From positions 1 through 5,508 of the forward strand of contig DAOVYR010000083.1 in the NCBI GenBank assembly GCA_030635525.1: DNA of 5,508 nt, given 5' to 3'. Under the pieces are notes generated by a model. It did no database searches and had not been told where the DNA came from. It saw nothing but the letters and a program-made list of their open reading frames with translations. The DNA is from Candidatus Nanohalarchaeota archaeon. Lineage in GTDB: Archaea; EX4484-52; B79-G9. The stretch's first letter is position 1. The number at the start of each line of letters is the position of its first letter. Position numbers and translations under genes: made by a program. Shown piece after piece: positions 1 through 5,508 of the stretch.

Positions 1-1
1 G

Positions 2-1426
2 CAGTTGATTAGTGCAGATCCCGCCAACCCCCAACTGGTAAATGTTACCATTTACCTCGCCACAACAGGTGAAATTGATAACGTAAAATTAATAGACTAT
101 ATCCCGACAGGCATGAGCAATCACACACCACACTCAATGTCTGGTAGCTATAGTACATACAATCGTACATTACTGGGTACAATGACAACAACTGACGGGT
201 TTACTATGGATGCTTGGGAAATCACAAATCCGGCTGATAGTGAAGGTTGGGACATGACTGATGGTCAATACATACAATTCACATACCAGCTAAACCTCTC
301 AACCCCCGGTCTCTACATCCTCCCTGTCCAGATTGCAGCATTCGACCCTGGTGTAGATAATGGCATCTCACTGACTCGCTACGGCATGATAAAATATGTC
401 GTCCCTGAAAAAACTCTTCCACTGGTAATCGACGAAGACGACGAACTGCGGTTATTCAAAACAGTGATGATTGGCAACCCCGGAGTATGGCGAAAATCAT
501 TTATCGTATACAACCCGAACTCAAAACCCATAAAATCTCAGTTCAGGACCGAAGTATTCAAAGACACAGTTGAATCTTATGCAAATTACTATGATGCTTA
601 CGGCAAGAACATAGAAGAAAGCGTCGACACAGACGTAACCGACAACCGAAAATACATCTTCTGGGAAAGCACACTAAAGCCCTACGAGTCAAGAACATAC
701 GAGCTCAGGGTCCTGACACCGCCTGCAGTAGAAGTAGACCGGGATATTGAAGTACTCGAGAAACTTGAAAACAAGCACGTAAAACTGAAAGCAGATATTG
801 TAATCAAAAACTTTGCAGAAGAGCCATACACAAACCTGAAACTGAATCTCAACATACCAAAAGACAACATATTCGAACTAACTGATGCCTTCGGGAAAGA
901 CGTGTCCTACACCGGCGATGCTTCAGCCACGACCGTAACAATACCCCGCCTTGGCGCAAACACAGTCCAGAGTCTTTCTGTAACATACAGGCAAAGCTAT
1001 CCTACCGTAATAATTACTCCTGACAGGACAAGATACGACTCTGGCGATATAGCCAACCTTGAAATACTCATAATCAACGGCGGCGAAATAATAGAGAACC
1101 CCTCATTTGAAACCGAGATATACACAGAAGACATGGACTTGGTATACGCAGACATAATACGCCTCGAAAAATCCTTGAAGCCGCTCGAAAAAACAGAACT
1201 CTCAAGCAAATTCCTATTGCCTATGAACGCGCCGACAGGAAGATACATCGCAAACATAAGATTCTCAGAAGACATGACAACCGTCACAGAATCCACAATC
1301 AACTTTTATGTACTTGGAATAAAAGGCGACTCATCAAGCAGCGCAAAAGTCCTCATAATAGTCCTCATTGGAGCAGTCCTGATATACTTTGCATACCGGC
1401 GGCTGGTCCGGGTAACGAAAAAATAA
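2..1426 (+). CDS. C-terminal part of a large membrane-anchored archaeal surface protein (5' partial)
   Basis: The reading frame is open to the left edge, so the true start lies outside the window; the TTG at 5 is the first possible start codon but has no support as one. Counting residues from position 5, about 1-130 look like a DUF11-like beta-sandwich (a Val-x-x-x-Asp-Tyr-Ile-Pro-x-Gly strand and a later Phe-Thr-Tyr-Gln-Leu strand). About 143-252, 258-345 and 346-437 look like three further Ig-like or CARDB-like domains. A Ser-rich linker (443-446) leads to one membrane helix (about 449-464) and a basic tail (YRRLVRVTKK), which predicts an outside N-terminal region and an inside C-terminus. 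No Cys is present. The four sequons (NVT, NHT, NRT, NLS) all lie in the first 100 residues or so. Codon use changes near residue 138. A structural or adhesive surface role is inferred from architecture only. The gene is followed after 3 bases by a small membrane-protein gene. Confidence 0.92.
   Translation, partial: QLISADPANPQLVNVTIYLATTGEIDNVKLIDYIPTGMSNHTPHSMSGSYSTYNRTLLGTMTTTDGFTMDAWEITNPADSEGWDMTDGQYIQFTYQLNLSTPGLYILPVQIAAFDPGVDNGISLTRYGMIKYVVPEKTLPLVIDEDDELRLFKTVMIGNPGVWRKSFIVYNPNSKPIKSQFRTEVFKDTVESYANYYDAYGKNIEESVDTDVTDNRKYIFWESTLKPYESRTYELRVLTPPAVEVDRDIEVLEKLENKHVKLKADIVIKNFAEEPYTNLKLNLNIPKDNIFELTDAFGKDVSYTGDASATTVTIPRLGANTVQSLSVTYRQSYPTVIITPDRTRYDSGDIANLEILIINGGEIIENPSFETEIYTEDMDLVYADIIRLEKSLKPLEKTELSSKFLLPMNAPTGRYIANIRFSEDMTTVTESTINFYVLGIKGDSSSSAKVLIIVLIGAVLIYFAYRRLVRVTKK
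1346..1423 (+). other. C-terminal membrane anchor of the first gene
   Basis: A run of about 16 uninterrupted hydrophobic residues (starting VLIIVLIGAV) is preceded by a Ser-rich linker and followed by a tail with six Arg or Lys in ten residues. By the positive-inside rule the large N-terminal part is extracellular and the tail cytoplasmic. This is the usual arrangement of an archaeal surface protein held by one C-terminal helix. No PGF-like archaeosortase signal is seen. Confidence 0.85.
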
Positions 1427-1429
1427 AAC

Positions 1430-1657
1430 ATGGTTTGCATCATGGAAATCTTTGGAATCTCTGTAGAATTGCTGGACGTAATATTTTACTTTTGTGTAAT
1501 CTTGGTAATGTATTTCATATTACTGGAATTTGAATTCCGCGAAATCAGGAAACTGACCAAAGGTTTCGACAATGAAGAGATACAATATGAAAAAGAAGTA
1601 CGGGAACTAAAAGAAGATATAGCCCGTCTCACAAAACTCGTAGAATCAAAAGGATGA
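1430..1657 (+). CDS. Small protein with one membrane helix and a cytoplasmic coiled-coil-like segment
   Basis: I do not recognise a named family. The 75-residue product has a hydrophobic helix at about 17-32, then a highly charged segment (35-75) with repeating Glu, Lys and Arg and spaced Leu, Ile and Val that looks like a short coiled coil (RELKEDIARLTKLVE). The side before the helix is acidic and the side after it is rich in Lys and Arg, which favours N-outside and C-inside. The ATG at 1430 lies 3 bases after the stop of the surface-protein gene, which suggests translational coupling. A second ATG at 1442 (giving MEIFGIS) is equally plausible, and neither has a good Shine-Dalgarno site. The product is a clear paralogue of the next gene: from residue 16 to 72 the two align without gaps, with about 16 identities including the block RELK. 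A role as a membrane-proximal adaptor or oligomerising subunit is inference. Confidence 0.85.
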   Translation: MVCIMEIFGISVELLDVIFYFCVILVMYFILLEFEFREIRKLTKGFDNEEIQYEKEVRELKEDIARLTKLVESKG

Positions 1658-1658
1658 T
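1650..1658 (+). promoter_or_regulatory. Shine-Dalgarno site for the second small membrane protein
   Basis: AAGGATGAT overlaps the end and stop codon of the preceding gene and lies 5-9 bases before ATG 1664, depending on the pairing register. It supports both the start choice and translation of the pair from one transcript. Confidence 0.65.
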
Positions 1659-1663
1659 AAAAT

Positions 1664-2050
1664 ATGTTTGTACCTGTACTCGGCTATTTTATAGATGTTG
1701 AAGAAGCAATCATCGTCTTATGCATAGTCATTGTTGCATATCTTGCTGTAATGCACGTAGAATTCAAGCAGTTGAAACTCATATCCCATAAGTTTTCAAA
1801 AGAAGACACAGAGTTTACCAAATGCCTCCGCGAACTAAAAACAGACCTGAACACCTTAAGTGATATGGTGAAGGTAAAAGAACTCAAAACAATATCCTCG
1901 CACGTTGCAGGCGCCGCTGCTCAGGTCCCTGAACACGAACCAGAACCATCAAAAAATGAATCCCCTGCAGTTGTTGTAGAAAACGGACCCAAAAAAGACA
2001 CAGACCAAACAGACACGACTTCATTAAAAGACATGCTCAACAAAGTCTGA
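1664..2050 (+). CDS. Membrane helix plus coiled-coil protein with a disordered tail, paralogue of the preceding gene
   Basis: The 128-residue product has three parts. There is a membrane helix at about 15-30, a charged helical segment at about 33-73 containing RELK, and a low-complexity tail from about 80 rich in Glu, Pro, Lys, Asp and Thr that ends in a short amphipathic stretch (SLKDMLNKV). Its first 70 residues align without gaps to the upstream small protein at an offset of two residues, including matching Cys and Tyr within the membrane helix (C20 and Y26 here, C22 and Y28 there). The tail is absent from the partner and is the main difference. The start is well supported: ATG at 1664 is 6 bases after the preceding stop, and AAGGA overlapping that stop sits about 9 bases upstream. 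Likely topology is N-outside, C-inside, which would put the tail in the cytoplasm. Function unknown; no named family recognised. Confidence 0.9.
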   Translation: MFVPVLGYFIDVEEAIIVLCIVIVAYLAVMHVEFKQLKLISHKFSKEDTEFTKCLRELKTDLNTLSDMVKVKELKTISSHVAGAAAQVPEHEPEPSKNESPAVVVENGPKKDTDQTDTTSLKDMLNKV

Positions 2051-2094
2051 TTCAGATTCTTATACTGGCATCACAGAAAACATTTTCTTCACAC

Positions 2095-2119
2095 ATATAA
2101 ACATTAATGACCAATATAA
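2095..2119 (+). promoter_or_regulatory. Candidate archaeal TATA elements for the large glycoprotein gene
   Basis: Two AT-rich elements resemble an archaeal TATA box: ATATAAA at 2095-2101 and AATATAA at 2113-2119. With initiation expected about 25 bases downstream, they would give transcripts starting near 2122-2127 or 2140-2145, leaving a leader of roughly 100-125 bases before ATG 2248. The purine-rich BRE normally found just upstream is not convincing for either element, so this is a candidate only. The 197-base gap itself suggests that the large gene has its own promoter and is not read solely from the upstream operon. Confidence 0.4.
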
Positions 2120-2121
2120 CC

Positions 2122-2135
2122 CTATACTGATATAG
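2122..2135. promoter_or_regulatory. Short inverted repeat in the leader or promoter region
   Basis: CTATA at 2122-2126 and TATAG at 2131-2135 are perfect inverted copies around a CTGA spacer. The element lies just downstream of the candidate TATA boxes, near the predicted transcription start, which is where archaeal repressors often bind. With arms of only 5 AT-rich bases it could be chance. Confidence 0.25.
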
Positions 2136-2236
2136 TGATATGACCCCGCGCTTGCATGCGCTATACACCCCGTCATTATCGTACCATCCTTCCCAAAAAT
2201 ACGCACATCAGGCAATCATGATTGTGAATCCGATGC

Positions 2237-2243
2237 AGGAAAG
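2237..2243 (+). promoter_or_regulatory. Shine-Dalgarno site that decides the start of the large glycoprotein gene
   Basis: AGGAAAG ends 4 bases before ATG 2248. The other in-frame starts (ATG at 2140, 2218 and 2233) have no comparable site at a usable distance. Starting at 2248 also gives a textbook signal peptide with a short basic head. Confidence 0.7.
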
Positions 2244-2247
2244 AAAA

Positions 2248-2325
2248 ATGCATTTCAATAGAAAGACATATCTAGTCTTAACTCTTTTTCTCCTCATCAT
2301 CGCAGCATCCACACTCGTAATAAGC
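2248..2325 (+). other. Sec-type signal peptide
   Basis: The sequence has a short head with Arg5 and Lys6, about 20 hydrophobic residues (TYLVLTLFLLIIAASTLVIS), then a small-residue cleavage region (ISATG) with likely cleavage after Ser26 or Ala27. There is no lipobox Cys and no twin-Arg motif, so general secretion is expected. Confidence 0.85.
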
Positions 2326-5300
2326 GCCACAGGCACAGAACCCGCCTTCTCTGAGCAATTGACATTCACCCTCGACCTTGACGCGCCATTATTCAACTAC
2401 AGCCAGGCAAGATTCGACGACTCATCCACCTTATCAGAGATCGAATTTGAGTTTCGCGAAAACAAGACAATAGGCATCATCATCCCGAAAAACTCACAGG
2501 TCACAAAAGCCGAATTCAACCTGACAGGCGTCATCCGCCCATATAAGCAGTGTGTCGGCACTGCCGGCACCGATAATGACTGCACAATGGCCCGATCCAC
2601 AGCAATTTCAGCTATAGCGGTAGCTGAGATTGATCCCTCACATGATAGTCTGGAGATAGCCATAACAACAAGTGAAAATACAGACACAGTAAATACTATC
2701 TTCATTACAAACAATACTGGCGGAGTAATCTGGGCAAGAAAATCAACCACAGCACAATATCCATCAAGAGACATTGCACTGGGACCTTTTATTGACAATG
2801 AAAATGAGTCAATAGTCGCAGGAGACTATGGTATCAACGTATATGACATCTCAGGCAATTTAATTTGGAACTATAGCGCTGGCGGTACTGCAGTCTATTC
2901 TGTAGCAATTGGAAATCTCACGAATGGTGCAGAAAACGAACTAGTTTACGGCGACAACAACGGTCTGGTCGCAATCCTCAATACCTCAAGCAACACCACA
3001 GGAGATTTATGCAACTTCAGTACAGGAAGCAAAATAAATTCATTAGTCATATCAGATATTGACGAAGACGGGCAAAACGAAATACTTGCAGCAAGCAACC
3101 AAAAATTATATATTCTTGATTCAGCATGCAACGAGGTATGGAACTACACGACAAGCAACTATATCATAAACTCAATAGCAGTCAAAGACCTTCTTATCCT
3201 TGACAGCGGCAAAGAGATAATTCTTGGAACAAGAAGCACAACAACAGGAGGAAAATACTATTTGATCAATTCAACAGGAAACTTTCTATGGGATCGCACA
3301 ACTTCTGCAGAGATCCTCTCAGTAGTGGCTGGTGAATTTGACTATCTCAATCCTGGTTACGAAATATTAGGCGGAACAGGAGGATACCATATACACTTAT
3401 TAAACAGCAATGGAACCATCTATTGGACATATAATACAAGTACTGAAACAGAAGTAAGCGCACTCGCCTTAGGCAATCTGTCACAGGACACAGGCTACAA
3501 CACAAACGAACTGGTTTTGGGCACACAAGGCACATTTTTTGATGAAGGCAACCTCCAGATCCTAAACTTCGACAACTTCCCGACAAACATAACTATGGAC
3601 ATTGGCGCAGACGCAGCAACCGAATGGAACTACACTGAAGGAGACGGACGGCTCAGAAACTCAACAAAAGCAAACAGCACACAAATCCTCACAGCAATAA
3701 ACAGCTACATCCAAAACAACTGCACACAGGACCTCTGCACAATACCAATAACCTTCCATTCAGACATAGAAGGCATCCTCGAAGTCCGTATAAACTTTGA
3801 ATACACCTACAATGCATCAGGCGACATAAATTACACATCCATCAACTACTGGACAAAAACCGAAAACATCCGCGTAAACGAATCAATAATCGCCCGCGCA
3901 AAAAACATCACCTTTACAGACCCTGCCCTGAACATCACAATCAAATACATAAACATCAACTCATCAGCAACACAATGCGGATTCGATGGCGAAAACTACA
4001 CAAACGCAACCCTTGCCGGAATAAACTACTGCAACATCTCATCCCGCACCCCCCTATTCAAATCAGTACCAAGTGAAAACATAAGCAAAATCCTCTGGGA
4101 CGACCAGATGGAAAAAGAAATACCCGTCACAATGACAACAGGCATCCAATACTACACAGAAGGCCTGGACAACTACTTCTGGCGAAAAAACATAAACCTG
4201 ACAAGCAACAACACATACACAAGCCAGTCATTCACAAACATAACAGCAAACATCACCCTAAACGATTCATCTGACGCAGTACGTGGCAACGAATACCTCA
4301 ACGTGACATGGGGCGCAGAAACATGCAACATAATACCATCGCAAGAACAATCCACATGCGACACCGCCCCTCCTGAAACACAAATGACATGCAACTCAAG
4401 CACCTTCTACGTATGCAAAAAAGACACAGACAGTAACGGCGTCTTTGACTTCATCAAATGGATCCATCCCATCCTAAACGCAATCCATCAGGTATTCTAC
4501 CAGGCCGGCGGCGAATCAAACCTAAACCCCAACCTCACAGCAGCCAACGTCACACCACAGGAAAACACATGGAACACATACTTCAACTATTCCATCCGCG
4601 TCAATGACACAGAAAACGACCTCATAAACATAACATTACTCACCTACTCAGAACTCACACACACATGGCAACACCGCCAGTCAAAAAACATCACTGGAGT
4701 TGGCACAGTCTGGTTCAACATCTCACTGGAAAAAGAGATGACCGGCACCAACAATAAATACAAATACCTTTATCAGGACTTCAATGCCACATGGTCCTCC
4801 CCCATACACTCACAAGCCCAAACCTCAAACAGCACAGGCCCCAACATAACAAAACACAACATAGAAATAACAGAAATAACCGGACACAACACAGACGTCA
4901 TAAGAGGCGGCAACCAAACCCTCCTCCTAGTCCGCATAAACGACACAACCCAAAACCAATACATAGACGAGACAGGTGTCCTATGCACATTCAACATAAC
5001 CTACGACAAAACAAACTTCAATGAGACCTACACAACCACCGTAAACGACACAGGCCACTGTAATTACACCTTTGCACCCAACAGCACCTACGAAATAGGC
5101 ACGCAAACATGGCTCGTAACAGTAGACCCGCGCTACTACTTCCCCCCGTCCCCCCCTGTAAACTGGACATTGAACGTCATGGGAAAACTAAACCTCTCAC
5201 TAACCCGTCCCGCATACAACCAGGTACACACAAGAAACACAACACTGGACATGACAGCACACCTCATAAACCAGTACAATGAAGACATAAACTCATCAAC

Positions 5301-5508
5301 AATAATCGCATCGGACTACAACTGCTCATGGTACTTCAACAACACATACCTCACAACAACAACCATAAACAACAGCGGCTACTGCAACTACTCATACAAC
5401 CCAAACTGCGCCTATGCCCGGCTCAAAGACTATGAAATCGAAGTAAAACTAAACTACACCCAAAACCCCCGCAACTACACAATAATCACAGACACCTCAC
5501 AAACAACC
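2248..5508 (+). CDS. Very large secreted N-glycoprotein with seven-bladed propeller and Ig-like domains (3' partial)
   Basis: The frame stays open for 1087 codons to the window edge. Residues 1-26 form a signal peptide (MHFNRK, then a hydrophobic core ending VIS). About 32-115 form a beta domain with Cys102 and Cys112. About 120-445 contain seven FG-GAP or integrin-alpha-like blades, one with a canonical calcium loop (D270-x-D272-x-D274-G-x-x-E278). About 446-530 form a separate domain with a close Cys pair (C492, C497). A Cys-rich stretch at 577-723 leads to a second calcium-type loop (D726-x-D728-x-N730-G-x-x-D734) and KWIHP. Ig-like domains follow from about 770 to the edge. I count 17 Cys and about 64 N-x-S/T sequons, about 49 of them after residue 445. 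This indicates a heavily glycosylated surface protein, perhaps an adhesin or S-layer-associated protein. The missing C-terminus should hold the anchor. Family and ligand are not identified. An alternative start at 2140 would add 36 residues. Confidence 0.94.
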   Translation, partial: MHFNRKTYLVLTLFLLIIAASTLVISATGTEPAFSEQLTFTLDLDAPLFNYSQARFDDSSTLSEIEFEFRENKTIGIIIPKNSQVTKAEFNLTGVIRPYKQCVGTAGTDNDCTMARSTAISAIAVAEIDPSHDSLEIAITTSENTDTVNTIFITNNTGGVIWARKSTTAQYPSRDIALGPFIDNENESIVAGDYGINVYDISGNLIWNYSAGGTAVYSVAIGNLTNGAENELVYGDNNGLVAILNTSSNTTGDLCNFSTGSKINSLVISDIDEDGQNEILAASNQKLYILDSACNEVWNYTTSNYIINSIAVKDLLILDSGKEIILGTRSTTTGGKYYLINSTGNFLWDRTTSAEILSVVAGEFDYLNPGYEILGGTGGYHIHLLNSNGTIYWTYNTSTETEVSALALGNLSQDTGYNTNELVLGTQGTFFDEGNLQILNFDNFPTNITMDIGADAATEWNYTEGDGRLRNSTKANSTQILTAINSYIQNNCTQDLCTIPITFHSDIEGILEVRINFEYTYNASGDINYTSINYWTKTENIRVNESIIARAKNITFTDPALNITIKYININSSATQCGFDGENYTNATLAGINYCNISSRTPLFKSVPSENISKILWDDQMEKEIPVTMTTGIQYYTEGLDNYFWRKNINLTSNNTYTSQSFTNITANITLNDSSDAVRGNEYLNVTWGAETCNIIPSQEQSTCDTAPPETQMTCNSSTFYVCKKDTDSNGVFDFIKWIHPILNAIHQVFYQAGGESNLNPNLTAANVTPQENTWNTYFNYSIRVNDTENDLINITLLTYSELTHTWQHRQSKNITGVGTVWFNISLEKEMTGTNNKYKYLYQDFNATWSSPIHSQAQTSNSTGPNITKHNIEITEITGHNTDVIRGGNQTLLLVRINDTTQNQYIDETGVLCTFNITYDKTNFNETYTTTVNDTGHCNYTFAPNSTYEIGTQTWLVTVDPRYYFPPSPPVNWTLNVMGKLNLSLTRPAYNQVHTRNTTLDMTAHLINQYNEDINSSTIIASDYNCSWYFNNTYLTTTTINNSGYCNYSYNPNCAYARLKDYEIEVKLNYTQNPRNYTIITDTSQTT
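2605..3582 (+). repeat. Seven tandem FG-GAP-like blades coding a complete beta-propeller
   Basis: Seven protein-level repeats of about 38-49 residues occur at roughly 120-168, 174-211, 216-259, 263-304, 307-352, 356-397 and 402-445 of the glycoprotein. Each follows the pattern of a hydrophobic strand with Gly or Asp, then Glu-(Leu/Ile)-x-x-(Gly/Ala), then a strand with Ile, Tyr or Leu, then a turn Asn/Ser-x-Gly or equivalent, then often Trp. Examples of the core are NESIVAGDYG, NEILAASNQK, KEIILGTRST and NELVLGTQGT. Blade 4 carries the DIDEDGQNE calcium loop; most other blades have degenerate loops. Seven copies equal the number in integrin-alpha-type propellers, so the fold is probably closed and whole. 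Propellers of this kind usually bind protein or sugar ligands. Confidence 0.75.
3583..3837 (+). other. Cys-pair beta domain following the propeller
   Basis: About residues 446-530 begin with the pattern Ile-Thr-Met-Asp-Ile-Gly-x-Asp and a Glu-Trp-Asn-Tyr strand. They continue with a helix-like stretch (QILTAINSYIQNN) and C492-x4-C497, then a strand IPITFHSD and EGILEV. This resembles a module I recall as recurrent in DPANN surface proteins after propellers, possibly lectin-like. The resemblance is by eye and the binding role is inference. Confidence 0.45.
4423..4470 (+). other. Calcium-type loop followed by KWIHP segment
   Basis: Residues 726-741 read DTDSNGVFDFIKWIHP. The Asp and Asn spacing (D726, D728, N730, D734) fits a thrombospondin-type-3 or dockerin-like calcium loop, and the following Trp-Ile-x-Pro is a common continuation in archaeal surface proteins of this style. 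It lies directly after the cluster C693, C704, C715 and C723, and so probably marks a rigid junction between the middle region and the Ig-like array. Confidence 0.6.
4861..5466 (+). repeat. Tandem Cys-containing Ig-like domains
   Basis: Two successive domains, about residues 872-980 and 981-1073, share a layout. Each has a Thr-rich first strand, then a Cys in a strand (LCTFNITYD at 912-920; NCSWYFNNTY at 1025-1034), then a Thr run, then an N-x-(T/S)-G-(H/Y)-C-N-Y turn (C938; C1046) and a final strand before the next unit. The Cys spacing implies one disulfide per domain. They are linked by a Pro-rich hinge (FPPSPPVNW). The array runs off the window, so more copies may follow. Confidence 0.55.

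Noticed and set aside
5..7. TTG as a true start of the first gene
   Set aside because: The frame is open to the edge of the window, there is no signal peptide after it, and the sequence begins in the middle of a beta-sandwich domain.
997..1302. Minus-strand open frame of 101 codons
   Set aside because: It lies fully inside the surface-protein gene, whose product has clear domain structure and an anchor. The antisense protein is Ser- and Val-rich with no start signal, as expected for a shadow.
2046..2056. Palindrome TCTGA-T-TCAGA at the end of the second small gene as a terminator hairpin
   Set aside because: A one-base loop cannot fold as an RNA hairpin, the stem is weak, and only a short T-rich stretch (2083-2089) follows at a distance.
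2148..2161. GCGC-TTGCAT-GCGC as a regulatory hairpin
   Set aside because: A four-pair stem alone is too short to call a riboswitch or attenuator, and nothing around it extends the pairing.
2397..2798. Minus-strand open frame of 133 codons
   Set aside because: It is antisense to the N-terminal domain and first blade of the glycoprotein. The sense frame continues for 1087 codons with a signal peptide and repeats, so the antisense frame is a by-product of codon use.
4173..4997. Two minus-strand open frames (4173-4403 and 4773-4997)
   Set aside because: They arise where the sense strand is A+C-rich and lacks TTA, CTA and TCA in that register. The products are Val-, Cys- and Phe-rich with no recognisable feature.
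4791..5024. Plus-strand open frame rich in Asn, His, Arg and Pro
   Set aside because: It is a second-frame reading of the AAC, ACA and CAC-rich glycoprotein sequence. Its composition mirrors that bias and there is no ribosome site.
4200..5508. Low-complexity ACA/AAC-rich DNA as a CRISPR array or satellite
   Set aside because: There is no fixed-length repeat and spacer pattern. The bias is in codons of an intact reading frame that encodes Ig-like domains.

Overview
The window reads as archaeal. It has secreted or membrane-anchored proteins built from beta-sandwich and beta-propeller modules, a very high density of N-glycosylation sequons in one of them, heavy use of ATA, AGA and ACA codons, and a TATA-like element about 100 bases or more ahead of the largest gene. 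The domain style (FG-GAP-like propeller, DxDxNG loop followed by a Trp-Ile-x-Pro segment, Ig-like repeats with paired Cys, single C-terminal membrane anchor) is what I associate with uncultured DPANN-type archaea such as Woesearchaeota or Pacearchaeota. That placement is inference; no marker gene is present.

Layout, all on the + strand. (1) From the left edge to 1426: the C-terminal 470 or so residues of a large surface protein of stacked beta-sandwich domains, ending in a membrane helix and a basic tail. (2) 1430-1657 and 1664-2050: two small proteins, each with one N-terminal membrane helix followed by a charged, coiled-coil-like segment. They align without gaps over more than 50 residues, so they are tandem paralogues, and they probably form an operon with gene 1 (gaps of 3 and 6 bases). 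(3) 2051-2247: a 197-base gap with candidate TATA elements, an inverted repeat and a clear Shine-Dalgarno site. (4) 2248 to the right edge: the N-terminal 1087 residues of a very large secreted glycoprotein with a signal peptide, an N-terminal beta domain, seven propeller blades, a Cys-containing domain, a calcium-loop segment and several Ig-like domains. It has no stop codon in the window.

Functionally this looks like a cell-surface locus. Two large extracellular proteins are probably displayed on the envelope for adhesion, S-layer or host contact, and two small helix-plus-coil proteins may sit beneath gene 1 in the membrane. I cannot assign a specific substrate or partner. The most notable signals are two abrupt changes in codon and strand composition inside the two large genes, at about 415 and about 3590. 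Both coincide with changes in domain type and sequon content. The window contains no RNA gene, CRISPR array, insertion sequence or minus-strand gene that I can support.
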